In this document: in pieces, positions 21,971 through 34,509 of the stretch | Layout of the letters: each line of letters starts with the position of its first letter | Numbering within the stretch: the first letter of the stretch is position 1 | Source of the DNA: Magicicada septendecula | Lineage: Eukaryota; Arthropoda; Insecta; Hemiptera; Cicadidae | Assembly (NCBI GenBank): GCA_034769895.1 | Contig: CM068367.1 | Coordinates: 1,313,813,046 to 1,313,877,045, forward strand | Direction of reading: 5' to 3' | Length of the DNA stretch: 64,000 nucleotides | Made by a program: the position numbers and the translations under genes | Notes under the pieces: generated by a model | Told to the model about the DNA's origin: nothing | What the model saw: only the letters and a program-made list of their open reading frames with translations | The model's database searches: none

Positions 21971-22326
21971 ATGTGTACTGAGCTTAACGCTAAACAATGA
22001 GCTACATGTGTCACTGGTTTAGACTTGACTGAGAGGTAAGACCTACACTTTTTACTGTGTTTAAAACTGACGTCGAAGTTTTTCATTGAAATCTGTTATA
22101 ACATGCAAAACGTGTTCATGAAAATACAGTTTTGGTTTGTTAATTTATATTTCGTTTAATTGTTTGTACATAACCTACGTAAAGCAATCTCAAATCAAAA
22201 TCCTCCACAATTTACACCATGGATTTTTAACTCAGTTTTGGTAAAAGAAAAGCGCGTAAATTACGCGAGTAACGATGGTAAATGTATTTATGGTTTAAAC
22301 TGTACATAGTATCATGTACACGATAT
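21971..22326. other. Intergenic, no gene recognised
   Basis: Spacer between PLE-A and the hAT element; nothing identified. Confidence 0.5.
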
Positions 22327-25300
22327 CAGTGGCATAGCTAGGCTTTTTGGTGCCCGGGGCAAGGAGTTCGTCGGCCGCCTCGTCTTCACAATTAGAAAGC
22401 GATAAAAGAGCAAAAATGAAGGCCCATCCAGTGAACAAAGTATGTAAGTGTGTAGATTTCTGTACGAAAGCACGTCCAGCAAACGTCTTAACAATATTTG
22501 TTAAGTGAAAATTAAGGAATGACTTATTATAATATTACCAGTATTCAATTTGTATACATTTATTAGTAACAAATATAAACGATAAAAAATGTAGTAAAAT
22601 AAAAAATTTATAACATAAGAGTGTTGTAATAAACATGCAAATTCCTTGTAGGTCTAAAGCGCGTCGTCAAAATAATATCCAAAAGCAACATGAAGTTAAA
22701 CAAAGAACTACATTAAAAGTAATAAAATAAATCACATACCATTAAAGGTTAATGGTTCCGTCTTCTATTAATAAACACTTAATAGTTATTTTAATATTTA
22801 ATAAATATTTAAAACGAGAAATTTTAAAATGTAACTTTCCTGCTCTTAATTGCTGCAAATACCGTTGTAGCACTTCCCGCTGCTGGGCCCCGGAAGTGTC
22901 CAGCATACACACAAATAACATAATATAATATCTAAATCCATCAAAATGCTTAAGACATTTTTTCTGTGTTGTAACTTATTTCTCAAGTGTTTCTATAATT
23001 AACATAATTCTATAAAGGGAGGAGGTGCAAGTAAAAGAAATTGTTGAAAGCATCAATCTGTGAGCTGAGCCGGATGCGACCCGTTTATTTCAAAAACATT
23101 ACGAGCCTCTAAAATTTACCTAATTATATGCCAGTCAGCAACGGTCAGTACTGTGCTAATTTTTTTTTGAAAAACTGAGTATAGAAAATGTTAAATGCTA
23201 GATATGGGGCTGTCGCATAAATCAATACTAGTTTACAAAATGGTGTTCAGCGTACACGCTGTGATCTACTTATAAATTTCTGACACTGTTATCTATCACA
23301 AAAGTTTATAAAATTGTTTCTGACACTTAGGATGGGTAACTAGTTTGTTTCGCTTTTCCTTCGTGATTATGCAGCAACTGCCACCGTAAGTTATTAAAGG
23401 TAAAAATATTACTTGGCAATCCAGATAAGTCCTTTTGCAACCTGCTGTGTCTGGTCGCTACGGCTGCGTGTTCCTCAGTAGCTGCTTGGAACCCATGCTA
23501 TGTCTATGCTGGAAGATCGTGTAAAAACTGTACGAAGTTCGTGTTCTCGTGTCTCCGGTCCGGAACGTCGAACCAAGTTTTGAACTGAAAGTTTTCACAT
23601 CTTTTAGTACACTTTATACCCACATCGTTCGATTAACACGCACACATGCATTCATACAGTGCGTAGTTACAATTTACAATATTACAAAATTGCATTACAA
23701 GGTTACGACTTCAAATTACATATATAACGAGTACTGACACTGAACTTTACATATCTTAGGTCTTTTCATCAAGCTGACTGACTGAAATTTAGTTTTAGGC
23801 GAGGTTGACTATTACAGACAAGATACGTCTTGGTTGGTTATGGATAACAATCTTTTTAAATCTATTACAAGTTTTCTTCTTTTCGTTACAAACATAATAT
23901 AAAAAATTATTAGCCACTAACATTGATTTACGATAGCTCAAAAACAATCATAGTTACCTTGGTTATTGAGGCTCCCAAACTTGACGAAAGTCCGGCGACG
24001 GGCCGCTCTGCTCACAGCGTTTGATGGGAGACTGACGAGATTTAACAAGGCAAACGATAGGGTTAGTAAAAGGGAGGGCGTGACGTCAGAGCGTCGGGCA
24101 AGGTACAATTTGCGGATTGTTGCATTCGGCAGAAGACGAATAATTGCAACACCGTTATTAAATCACTATAATCTAAAGACGAAGCAATGTCGTTTTCAAT
24201 TGAAGTACTGCTAGATTTGATACCCTGTCCTGAGATATTCATGATTGTAGGTACGATTTAATCAATTTAAGTTTACTAAACGATCTTTCACAAGACGACA
24301 CAGACACTGGTAAAGAAAGACAAATTTTTATAGCTGTTCCTAGTGTTTTGTAGGCTTCTAATGCCATTGAAGAAATGTATTGTAGCAGTCCCTGAGGTGT
24401 AAAGTCTATTTTTTCCCTTTTTAATATTAATAAACGTATGACGTCTTTCAAGTCACTGAACAATTCTTTACTGTTTAGGTCAGGTGGATACAGTTTTGTA
24501 AGCATTGTGCACTTAATATTGATTTGGGAAAGCTGTTCCTTAAAATGTATATCTCCATCAGTTACGTACGCCTCAAATGTACAGAGGAACCCAAAGCGTT
24601 TTTATATCTCTTTTGTGTTAGAGAAACGGCTTAAAATTTCAAGTGAGACTTTGTCCAAAATTTCTATTAGAGAACTTCGCATTTCTTGCCGAACGATTAA
24701 TGAAGAATCGTCTGCATACTCCCCTAGCATCGTGCGCTTCTTTCGTATCCTTTTTGTGATACTGTCACCCCATTCATTATGTACCTACTCTGCCTGACTA
24801 CTGACATTTTCATACAGCTCATTCCTCCAAACTTTTAATTTGTCCGTTAGCGTCTCCAGAAGTGTCTTTGCTTAAATAAAGTTTATTCCTTTGGTCTGCA
24901 AGATTTTCTGGATTTTGTCCATAGAAGAAAGAATATCTTTTCAGAAAAAGAGCAATGTCACAAAATTAAAGTTTCTTATCTCATTAATTATTAATGTTGC
25001 ATCTTCCCTCGTGTCAATTGTTTCAGTTGGTGTATCCCTCAGTTTCTCCAGTGCAGCGATCACTTCATCCAGCTGAGTGGATATTGCTTTCATCGCATCT
25101 GCTTTTGAACTCCACCTGGTATCGCAATGTCCTTTTAGAGTCAGTGCCTGAACATTTACATGAGCTGCATGAATTCCAACCAAGTCGAGTAAATGGTTGT
25201 CACAGGGATCAAACACAGCTAGTGGATTCAAATCTAATATTCTCTTCATAAATGGATTCCAGCCATGATTGTCATACGACTGACTTCTGCAATTGCTAAG

Positions 25301-26759
25301 ATTCAATCCATCTCTCTCAACTTTACTTGTAATAGCTTCTGTGATCACCTCCGCTGTTTTCTCTTCTAAAGGAATAAAATCTATGAAGGCTTCCTTGATA
25401 CCAACAGAATTACGTTTAATTTCAACAAATCTTATAACCTGAGACATTTGTTCTACATGTGCTGTGTTGTGTTAAATATGTTGTGTGCTACATGTTGTAC
25501 ATCTAGTGTTGTGTTAAATATAAAAATTAAGTACTTCGCCTTCTTACTTATGCAGTAACAATACATTTGCGCATTCTTTCTCCTAACTGGCTCATTATTT
25601 CATTTTGAATAGTTGGAGAAACTTACGATATGCACCCAGATTTACGAGAGACTGAATCCAAATGAGATCTCATGACAGGGTCATATTTAGCGAAGTGTTT
25701 TAACAAATCCAGAAAGTTTCCAGGATTTGGATCGTTAGTAATTGACTCTCGATGTCCTTACAGTGCCAGATTTTGTTGTGAGAGAGTTTGTACTGTGGCA
25801 ATGACACGTTCGAGGATTTCTTTTCATGTCTTAACTGCCTTACTCATTTGTTCCTGAAGTAGATAATCAGTAAGTCCCCCTGACTTCTTCTATTCCAAAA
25901 ACCAGAGCGATGAGCGGGACTATTTTCATGATCCTGAATACGGGGATTTAACTTTCGCCACGACGAAAACCCACTTTCACTATTGAAATGGCTTCTTTGA
26001 TAGTTTTTGTGTGGAAATAAATGCAACAAAAGCAAAATAGAGATTTCTTAGTTGGAGAAAAACAGATCCAAGTGCGATTTACCTTTTCGCCATTTTGCAA
26101 GTTTTCATCAAACCAATACTTATTTAAGGATCGTCCAGCTTCATCTTCAGTAAAATGGCTGCCCTTGTTCTGCAACTGACATGTTCCTTTATTCACCATT
26201 TTATCTCGGAAGGATTGAGATATCTTGCTTGGCCAAGCTCCCATATCTTGTAGAGCAGCACCGGGAACACGGTCTACATTGTTGCTAGTAATGTTCTGTC
26301 CTTCATCGCCTGTAATTTCAAGACTGCACGATGCAACATCATCCATGGTGCTAGAACCAAATGAATCTTGTAATTGTACTTTGACACTTTCACAGTCTGG
26401 AGTATTCACGTCGTTAACTTTACTGCATTTATCAACAGCCTCGTCGCTAAGAACCTCCATTTTATGATCACAAGTTGATTCCTTGTTAATTGTAATATTT
26501 TGACTCTTAGGGTTATCTATACAAAGCTAATACAGTATGATTATCAGTTCTCATTTCCAGCACAACTCACTACAAAGTCGCAAAGATATTAAATATGTCA
26601 TGCTTCTTTTATGAAAGGAATAGTCATATCAAAGAAATAAGATGTTTGTAGTTTTAAAAACTGAAAACAAAATTTTCCAAGTTTATGCTCACTTTGCCGC
26701 CCTCCTGGATATGCTGCCCGGGGCGGCTGCCCCCTTGGTCCCCCCTAGCTACGCCTCTA
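22327..26759 (-). mobile_element. hAT transposon with decayed ZMYM1/TTF-type transposase
   Basis: The left terminus CAGTGGCATAGCTAGG (22327-22342) and the right terminus CCTAGCTACGCCTCTA (26744-26759) are inverted, imperfect only at the outermost bases of the right end. CACGATAT (22319-22326) and CACAGTAT (26760-26767) could be an 8 bp target duplication with two mismatches, as expected for hAT. C/G-rich subterminal sequences (GTGCCCGGGGC; GCCCGGGGCGGC) match too. Coding remnants occupy the right half on the minus strand. The left 1.8 kb (22343-24170) holds no recognisable gene. Confidence 0.75.
24170..26460 (-). pseudogene. hAT transposase remnant (TTF zinc finger, DUF4371-like core, dimerisation domain)
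   Basis: Domain order on the minus strand: N-terminal acidic leader from ATG 26460; TTF-type finger (WPSKISQSFRDKMVNKG, then FCFCCIYF) about 26250-26030; GFSSWRKLNPRIQDHENS in another frame at about 25975; LERVIATVQTL and NPGNFLDLLKHFAKYDP around 25800-25680, with stops; MSQVIRFVEI to SQSYDN, then LNPLAVFDPCDNHLLDLVG and CDTRWSSKADA (25447-24941) with an internal deletion; and the C-terminal LSLPVSVSSCERSFSKLKLIK block (24505-24239), whose frame continues as VSNLAV after a stop. At least five stops or shifts, so inactive. Confidence 0.8.
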
Positions 26760-27468
26760 CACAGTATTTGTGTATTCAGAATTTTTTCCAGTCAGACAAA
26801 AACTTATCTCGCGTTTGTCAGACATTGTTTTGATGTGTCTGTAGTAAGTATACTGATCGGACTTCTACGTCAATGACCATGCGACCTGCGACCGCAATGT
26901 TTTTTTTTCAATCGCTTTCTTATCTATTTGATACGCGTCTTTGTTTGTATTTATTTAGTCGTAGTAGCGTTGAGTCGGTCATTTCTCTTCTGTTCAGTGG
27001 CGGCACGCTTACAGCACTTGCCACTGAACATTACCCTACTTTGTTTTATTTCTCGATTGACAGTTTTGTTTTCTCGTTCAACTGGCGGAACTTCCTCAAT
27101 AAAGTATCCATTCATTATTTCATTCGTTATTAAGTAGGCAAACAAGCAATGCTGCTCATTTGTTCTGTACTCAGTGGTTACAGCGTTTTCCTGCGCATTT
27201 GTTAGGGTTTGGTTTTGCTTCACAACCGTCTGCGGTTTTGTAACCGTCTATTAGTTATGTTTCCCAGTCTATTTCAGGCGATGGTTGTTCGCGTGTCTGT
27301 AATAACACTGAATTGTTCGTCGTTTTCTAGGTCTTCCTGATTATTTTAACCTGACTGTCAGAGACATATGATGGACGTGACCTAATTTCATAACACGTTC
27401 ACCCGATGTTATATAGGATCGCCATCCGTCCAGGTTTTCCCGGATATGTTATCGCCGGAGAGGTACAT
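26760..27468. other. Intergenic, no gene recognised
   Basis: No motif-bearing frame. Overlapping short open frames at 26870-27223 lack any recognisable feature. Confidence 0.45.
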
Positions 27469-27476
27469 CCGGGGGA

Positions 27477-28268
27477 TATGGTGACCATATTTTCCCAGTG
27501 CAATCGGGGTCGTATGACACCAGTTGAGGTGGTTGTTGTTGGGGGGGGGGGGTTAGGTTAGGAGGAGAGGTATGAGACATTTCTCAGCACAATGTTGAAA
27601 ATATGTATTCTTTTAGTGGAGGTTATATTTGGCATTAATTATTAACAAAGTGATTTGAAATTTGTTATGGAACTTCAGGTACATCAGTGCTATAAATGTA
27701 TGACATTTCATTCATTTATATCCATTATTTTCAAAATAACATTAATTTGTTCAAAATTGCCTGTTGCTAATTTACAAGCGATTCGCATAAAAACTATTTA
27801 TCGCATATGGTTTTTATAAGTTCAGTTTTGTTTGAAATTTTATTCTGAACAATTATTAATTAAAACTTTTTTTGATCAAATTATTATCAGCGAAGATACT
27901 TTGAGAAAATAGCAAACGCCAGTGTTGCCAGATATCGGGAATGAAACTAATTTACCATACTCATTTTGGCCAACTGATTACATGGAAAAACTTTTACATC
28001 AAACTGTCGGTGAAGCGTTCACGGCAAAACGAAGGGGACGCTTCACCGAATTTTGAGGTACAATTTTTGTCCGTGTATTAACGTACGAAGAGTAAACTGC
28101 AGTAGACCATGGGCCACGGCTGCTACGTTTGGATAAATTAAGCACAATTTTTGCTTTAAAATGATAAAATATTTTAAAGTCTAAATCCAGCACTTTTTCG
28201 GGACACCGGGGGGCCTAGGTCCGAGATCCGGTACTGTCCCGAAAAAACCGGGACGTATGGTCACCATA
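27477..28268. mobile_element. Non-autonomous hAT-type element, 792 bp, intact ends
   Basis: Perfect 13 bp terminal inverted repeats, TATGGTGACCATA at 27477-27489 and its complement at 28256-28268. They are bordered by a perfect 8 bp direct repeat CCGGGGGA (27469-27476 and 28269-28276). The 8 bp duplication points to the hAT superfamily. A G10+ run lies at about 27540-27552. There is no transposase. Perfect ends suggest a fairly recent insertion. Confidence 0.85.
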
Positions 28269-28276
28269 CCGGGGGA

Positions 28277-29183
28277 TCATGTCCTCTTTTTCTAAGTCCA
28301 GAGTTTTTTCTGGTCTCAAAAACTTCTGATTTTTAGAAGCGTGTTGGCTATCCGTTTAACAACATGCTTAAGTATGTTTAAGGATGTACGTTAGCCATCA
28401 AATATCTATAGTTAATCAGCTGACATATGTTATAGGTCGCGATTATTGTGTTTAAATTAAAGAAGTTTCAGTTCCGTTGACTTGTGGATAGCTCCACTCA
28501 ATTAATTTGACATATTTGAACAGATGAACTTTTCTGACGGTTGCGGCGTAAATTGGTCGGAAGTTGAAACGAGCCTGGAATGTATAAATAAAAATGAAAT
28601 AGCTATTTACAACTCGAAATTATTTAATCAATTGTTTAATTTAAGAAAAACGTAGGTGCATGTATAAACTAGAAAGGGTAGGAAAATAACAATTTGTAGA
28701 CATTAAATGTGGAAACTATTTTGAAAATTGCGTCCCATAGAGTTATTTACCTCCCCGAATAACACTCGTATCAGAATGTTTACTGTTCCAAGTCAGAATC
28801 TCAATGTCGAAAGAATTTTTCCAAATTTTTTTTTAATTTCTTAAATAATTTTTACAAAATTTAATTTAAACGTTTTTTAAAACAAATATTTTTTTACAAT
28901 TACATTGTAAGTCACAAACAGAGAAATATTCTTAACAGAGGCTTTTCAGATAAGTGTAAACTATCCTTTGAAAAAAAAAAGAAAGCACTTGAGATATTTC
29001 ATTTTTCATTTACTTTTTATCTCGATTGATGATTGTTATTTAGAACTTTTCCTTATTGGATTTAAATGTCGTTTTCCCGTTGAGAAAATGACAAATAACA
29101 AATAATATTAGCATGTTGTATATTTATATTTTTCTTTTGAAATAATTTAATCTGAATTTGAATCTAAATTATGGACTTTTGCG
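28277..29183. other. Intergenic, no gene recognised
   Basis: AT-rich with poly-A/T runs; nothing identified. Confidence 0.5.
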
Positions 29184-29523
29184 ATCATAGAAAAAATATA
29201 AATGGGACGTTCGGCCACCCAAAAAATTGTCTTCATATCTAAACTAATACATGAAAAGTAATATAGTAAATAATATTCTGCACCTTGTTGTTCGTGTGCA
29301 TTGTGCTTGTCTTCTGTGAGTGTTATGTGTTTTTTCGTAGTATTAATTTTTATTATTTAGTCTTTCGATCATATATTATGTGAAACTCTGTTATTATTAT
29401 TTTGTTGAGTCTCTATCATTCACTGATAAAGTATTATTTGTTACTTTTCATGTATTAGTTTATAATTTAGCTTGAAGACGGCTGCCGCGGAAACGTCGCA
29501 TTTATAATTTTTCTGTATAGGTG
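29184..29523. mobile_element. Decayed PLE foldback
   Basis: Left arm (GATCATAGAAAAAATATAAA, GGGACGTTCGGCC, TGTCTTCATA, CTAATACATGAAAAGTAA) pairs with the right arm (TTACTTTTCATGTATTAG, CTTGAAGACGGC, GGAAACGTCGC, TTTATAATTTTTCTGTAT). The right arm preserves GAAGA ... GAAACGTC at 29472-29497 on the plus strand and the left arm an eroded counterpart on the minus strand. Both hammerhead cores have lost the initial CTG or the GAAA. Confidence 0.5.
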
Positions 29524-30196
29524 TGACTTCAAATGTTTATATGTTATGATTATCAATAAATATTAAACGTATTTTATTAATTACAAAATTGTTAAACCAA
29601 AAATTTATTTAGAAAATCACTTTTTTCAAGAATATAGCCCTAGTAATTTTTGTATGGGGGAAATGCTAATGACACATCAAATGTGTTGGATTACTTGTTG
29701 TTGTTTTAGGTGTACCGATTTCATGTCCGGTACTGTTCTGGATTGTCCTGGAAATTTATTTTAGCAGATGGCAACTTAAATTATAGCATATTACGCCTTG
29801 CGGTTCCAATCCAAGGTTTCATTCCCCCACCTTTTTTTCTAGTTTCTTAAGCCTCATTCCGAATCATTCACAGGCTCTCTGAGTTCCTTTAGTCCGTGAT
29901 GCTGTCAAGCTTCCGTTTTTCTTCCTTCTTCTGTTACCCACTCTAAACTTTTTCGTTCTTTCCTTAGTCGCTGTACGTGCCCGTGCAATATTAATTGTAT
30001 TTGTTACGTGGGTTCTATGATTATAGCATTTACATATTTGAAAACCCAAATTGTTTAATCCATATTTTTTGCATCTTGATATTCCTACCGCTCGCCCAGT
30101 AATCCATTTCTAATACTTTAGCTTTCCTTCGCATCGTTTATACACAAAGTAGGTATACTGTTCAGAGAGACGTAGGATTTACTGTCTTGGGATAAA
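29524..30196. other. Intergenic, no gene recognised
   Basis: Nothing supported. The phrase GATATTCCTACCGCTCGC...CAGTAATCCATTTCTAATAC at about 30078-30116 recurs at 31020-31058, a small dispersed repeat flanking the 84 bp array. Confidence 0.5.
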
Positions 30197-30532
30197 TTGT
30201 GTTACAGCTGGCAGGCCACACACTGTACACACATACAAAACAATCGGCGTGAAAGCACCAGAATCATCATTATCACATAATTGTGTTACAGCTGGCAGGC
30301 CACACACCGTACACACATACAAAACAATCGGCGTGAAAGCACCAGAATCATCATTATCACATAATTGTGTTACAGCTGGCAGGCCACACACCGTACACAC
30401 ATACAAAACAATCGGCGTGAAAGCACCAGAATCATCATTATCACATAATTGTGTTACAGCTGGCAGGCCACACACCGTACACACATACAAAACAATCGGC
30501 GTGAAAGCACCAGAATCATCATTATCACATAA
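30197..30532. repeat. 84 bp tandem repeat, exactly 4 units
   Basis: Units begin with TTGTGTTACAGCTGGCAGG at 30197, 30281, 30365 and 30449 and are nearly identical. Because 84 is a multiple of three and the unit has no stop in one frame of each strand, both strands show long open frames with a 28-residue period. This is a by-product of the array, not evidence of a protein. Confidence 0.95.
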
Positions 30533-33200
30533 GAGCAACACACCTACACACACAACGATAACTTCGCAGCGGTAAAACAACGTTGAAAGCAGGTGAAAAT
30601 GCACAATTATTTTCGTTTATAAACAAACACAATAAAAAAGTGAATCATATTATAAATAAAAGAAAAATAAATACATGATTGTACATAGTGTAAATACAAG
30701 TTTTTAATAACTAGTACAATTTAAGTTTATAATATTAACATTTGTTTCTAATAACTTTTCTATTTAATTAAAATGGGTGCACAATAATTAATGTTCGTTA
30801 AACTTATTCAGTAATGCAACATTACTTATTAGTAATTACATAATCACATAAAATCGAAATCGCCACTCCTTCGTCATGAATGTTGATTATTGTTCAAAAC
30901 AAACAGTTGGTTAGACACAGGTTAACTCCTGTTCCCACTATTTAAAACTATTTACAACAATTTCTATCTCAGAATTATTTATATATACAAAATTCTTTGA
31001 TCCATATTCTTTGCATCCTTGATATTCCTGCCGCTCGCGCCAGCAATCCATTTCTAATGCTTTAGCTTTCTTTCGGGTCATTTATTCAGGTGCTAGATTT
31101 TGTAACCGATTAAAAAAATACTCTTAAATGTCTCGTACCTGTGCTTTAGATATCGATTCTGACCGTACGATAAAGTTGACGGTTCTCACCTATATGCCAT
31201 TCACTTGCTTGTCCGATGAGTAACTAGTACCATCAAACTCGTAATATAAATCTCGTGTGTAAGAAATCACTGTGAAAATGTCATTCAGAGCTTCTACGTT
31301 CATTGTCAATGTTGAGTTGACAACAAAAAATTTGTTTTTTCTAATACAAATTTTTGTGATAAAAAACTAATCCACCGAGCTTTCATTGCGACCTTCATTT
31401 GATGGATCGTTGGTCATTCATTTGTACTTTGAGATAAATAACGTCACAGTCCGAGCGTTAATTACCGTGACCGGCCAACGTATCCTGACATGACAGTGTT
31501 CTACTCTGAATACTGCACTAAGATCTGTAGACAACTGTATGACATACAGCGTCTGTCCGCTTCACATGTGCTGCGTACATCAACTGCATTCCGCAGTCAC
31601 GTATGCACATTATTGAGCTATCAGCGTGTGCATCGTGCTCTAGTTTTCTCCTGTTGCTGCACGTCACTACAATAATCCGTCTCTGCTACGGATGGCAGAG
31701 TTTCAGCTTGTAATCACTACTGCGCTCTTACAAATAACAGAGAAATAGAGTAATTACCACCGACCCACATATACCTATAACAGGTATTTTGGAACGATTA
31801 TTTTTGTGGAACGGATGTAACAGTGAGCAAAAAGTTGAAATACCTGTTCCGATTCAACGATAACTGAGAAGTCGAAATACCCGTTCCGATTAATCGCGGC
31901 CTCGCGGTTCCGAGCCGCGGGACCCCCCTGCGGAACTATCGAATAAACCTGTACAAAGTCACAGTTATTGACACTGAATATTTGATTCTGCGCGTGTGTC
32001 GATTGCCATACAAGACGAAACGAAACAAAACATATTTGGTTCAGAATATCTCTATGCCAAAGAGGTGATGGTGTTTTTAATATAACGAAAAAAATTCATA
32101 CTGGTGTTACATTTATTCTCGTGTGTTATGCAGATTTATAATACAGATTATAATAGCAGAAAATGTATTATACTAGTCACCAACTTAGTAAATTTTGAAA
32201 AAACGAATTATATTGTGTTATAACCTACAGAGTGGCTGATAGGCCATATGGTACTACTTTTTTTTAATGTGATTTCGGAGATGATTTTAACTTCACTGCA
32301 CATCTCACGTAAATTTTCTTGACATTATTTGTTGTGCTATTACGTGCACTCTAAATTTCATTGTCCGAGTTTCGCAACTGATTTGTCTAACCAAAATAGA
32401 ATTAATAATTTAATAATAAATCTATGTCAGTTTGTTTACTCTTAGTGAAAATTTAAATTAGTATTCCCAAAGGGGGAAATAAATTGATAAATTCACTTGT
32501 TTCTTATTTTCTTTTAAACAGTAACAGCTTAATAAAGTCACAGTGTAAAGTAACACTGTTAATACTTTTAGTGTCAATTTATTTCTTATAATAAATTATA
32601 TAATTAAGGTATATGTAAAATAGGTATATAATGACAGGTATTTGTATGTGTTATTTTTTTGGAATGGTTTCGTTCGTACCTGTTATTTTCAAATACTGGT
32701 ATAGCACACCTCTAATAGTAACTATTGAATCTAGAAATAAATAATCGACAATCATTCTATAAGCTTGTTAATTTCCTTGTGAAACTAACTATAAAAAATA
32801 TAATTTTTAGTTTCAAAAACAATTGTGATGCTTTCTGAACAAATCTCGTTACACTATCCAGGTATCACCGATAATAAAAAAGTTCCTCGCAAACTGACTT
32901 TTTGTCGCCAATACTGTAACAAAACTGAGCCGAATGTAACAAAATATTTTTTTCTTTGCTTCAGTTAATACGTTATTGCAATTTAATGGCACCGTAGTCT
33001 CAAGGATATATGGATCTGAAACCACACAAAAACAATTGCATTTAAGTGTATGGCATCCGAGTAATGGCGAGTTAAGTTTTTAAAACTAATTAAAACGCTT
33101 GTTTTTCTCAGTAGATTTTTTATTTTTTTATAGTCATATTTGTAATTGTAAAATGAAAACATCTAGTGAACTCTGGTATTAAGATATAACGAGACAGAAT
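30533..33200. other. Intergenic, no gene recognised
   Basis: 31440-31690 and 31880-31940 are less AT-rich than their surroundings. A GC-rich phrase CGCGGTTCCGAGCCGCGG at 31904-31921 is palindrome-like. No coding or RNA gene can be supported. Confidence 0.45.
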
Positions 33201-33944
33201 GTCTTGTTGTTTGCTGACGACTTGCTCGAAATTCAAAATACAGAATCTGGTTTACAAAAATCTGGTTTTAAGCTTCATCAGATTTGCAAACAATACAATA
33301 TAAAAATCTCCACTATAAAAACAAAAGTAATGTCATTTCAAGGCAAGGAACCAATAAGAACAAAGTAATGATTAATGATCAAATTCTAGAACAGGTGAGC
33401 CATTTTAATTATTTGGGAGATGATACTGGCTATGATAGGAATTATGATATTGATGTTAAGTTAGGTAAGTTCCAGACGATCTCTGAGACAATCAACTGTA
33501 TTTTTAGGAACAATGCACGATGAATTACAAAAATAAAGATTTGCAAACTTATGGCGGTCCCTGTACTGTCCTATGTGTGTGAATTATGGAGCACAACCAA
33601 AAAACAAGACAGTAAAAGACAAGGCCTCGGAAATGGCGTTCTTAAGGGGAGTTAAAAGGTGTTCTAAACTTGACCGTATAAAGAATCCTCATTCTTCCAT
33701 AAGAGAAGAGCTAAAAGTTTTTAACTTGCATGAAAAATTAAAAGATTACAAACAATGGTGGAAAGAATACTTAGCGTGGATGTCAGATTCCAGACTGGCC
33801 AAACAAGTCTGGAAATACAAACCTGTAGGACACACGTGTGTGGTTATATTAGGTCCAGGAAGAGATGGCTGGAGGCTCTTTGAAGGCGGAACAGGCAGCA
33901 CCTTGCCTGTGCCGTGTTGTGAACATGCCGATGATGATTTGTAA
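33201..33944 (+). pseudogene. 5'-truncated non-LTR retrotransposon RT fragment
   Basis: Translation from 33196 gives QNVLLFADDLLEIQN, the FADD form of the RT catalytic box, followed by HQICKQYNIKI, TKVMSFQGK, then after a frameshift ILEQVSHFNYLGDD and KFQTISETINCIF, and after further shifts SEMAFLRGVKRCSKLDRI, IREELKVFN and WKYKPVG. This is the palm/thumb and C-terminal part of a LINE RT. The 3' tail ends near GATGATGAT, a microsatellite-like tail common for such elements. At least three frameshifts. A sister copy lies at 38700-39470. Confidence 0.8.
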
Positions 33945-34509
33945 TTGTATTTTTTTTAATTAATCCGAAAGGTGTAAACTAACATTACTTATACCGCCTG
34001 ACAGTATTTTATGATCATTTTGAAGTTGATTTCTTGATTACAAAATTTTCAAGTTAGCACAGGGGAGAGGTTTCTCCACAAAGAAAATGTATTTCCCTAT
34101 CTCGCCCATGTGACTTTTGGACGAGATAGTTAACGTTATGACTCTTTTTGACCCATTGTTTGCGATGAGTAACGCTAGTTTTTTCATTTCCTTTCTAATC
34201 TCTATGATAATCCAGATTTTCTCTCTTTCTCTTTCATCTTCCAATCTTTTCTTGCCATCCAGTTATTCGAGTACTTTTTATATTCTTAATTACCTGAACT
34301 TTTAGTCTGTCTTCAATATACTCTTGGTTTATGTCTATATATGGTTTCTTTCCGTTATCTTTCTCAACAGTAATCCATCTCGGTTCTTGTTTGCATGATC
34401 ATTCTATAGAATTCCTTGCGATTTTATTGTTTCCGCGATTTTTTGTACAATTTGATCTTAGCAACGCTACGTACTATCGATAGTATGTTATGAAGTATCT
34501 TAGTCTTAC
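33945..34509. other. Intergenic, no gene recognised
   Basis: T/C-rich; nothing identified. Confidence 0.5.

Noticed and set aside
25844-26876. Open frames on the plus strand opposite the hAT transposase
   Set aside because: Shadows of the minus-strand transposase or unmotivated short frames.
29795-29812. GGTTCCAATCC resembling a tRNA/SINE B box; also GGTTCCGAGCC at 31908
   Set aside because: No matching A box at the right distance and no cloverleaf could be drawn.
30179-30604. 108- and 141-codon open frames with a 28-residue repeat
   Set aside because: Consequence of an 84 bp array lacking stops in one frame per strand; no start context, signal or homology.
31765-32715. Possible hAT-like element with opposed AACAGGTA...GGAAC sequences
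   Set aside because: Only short blocks are inverted; terminal repeats and a target duplication could not be aligned.
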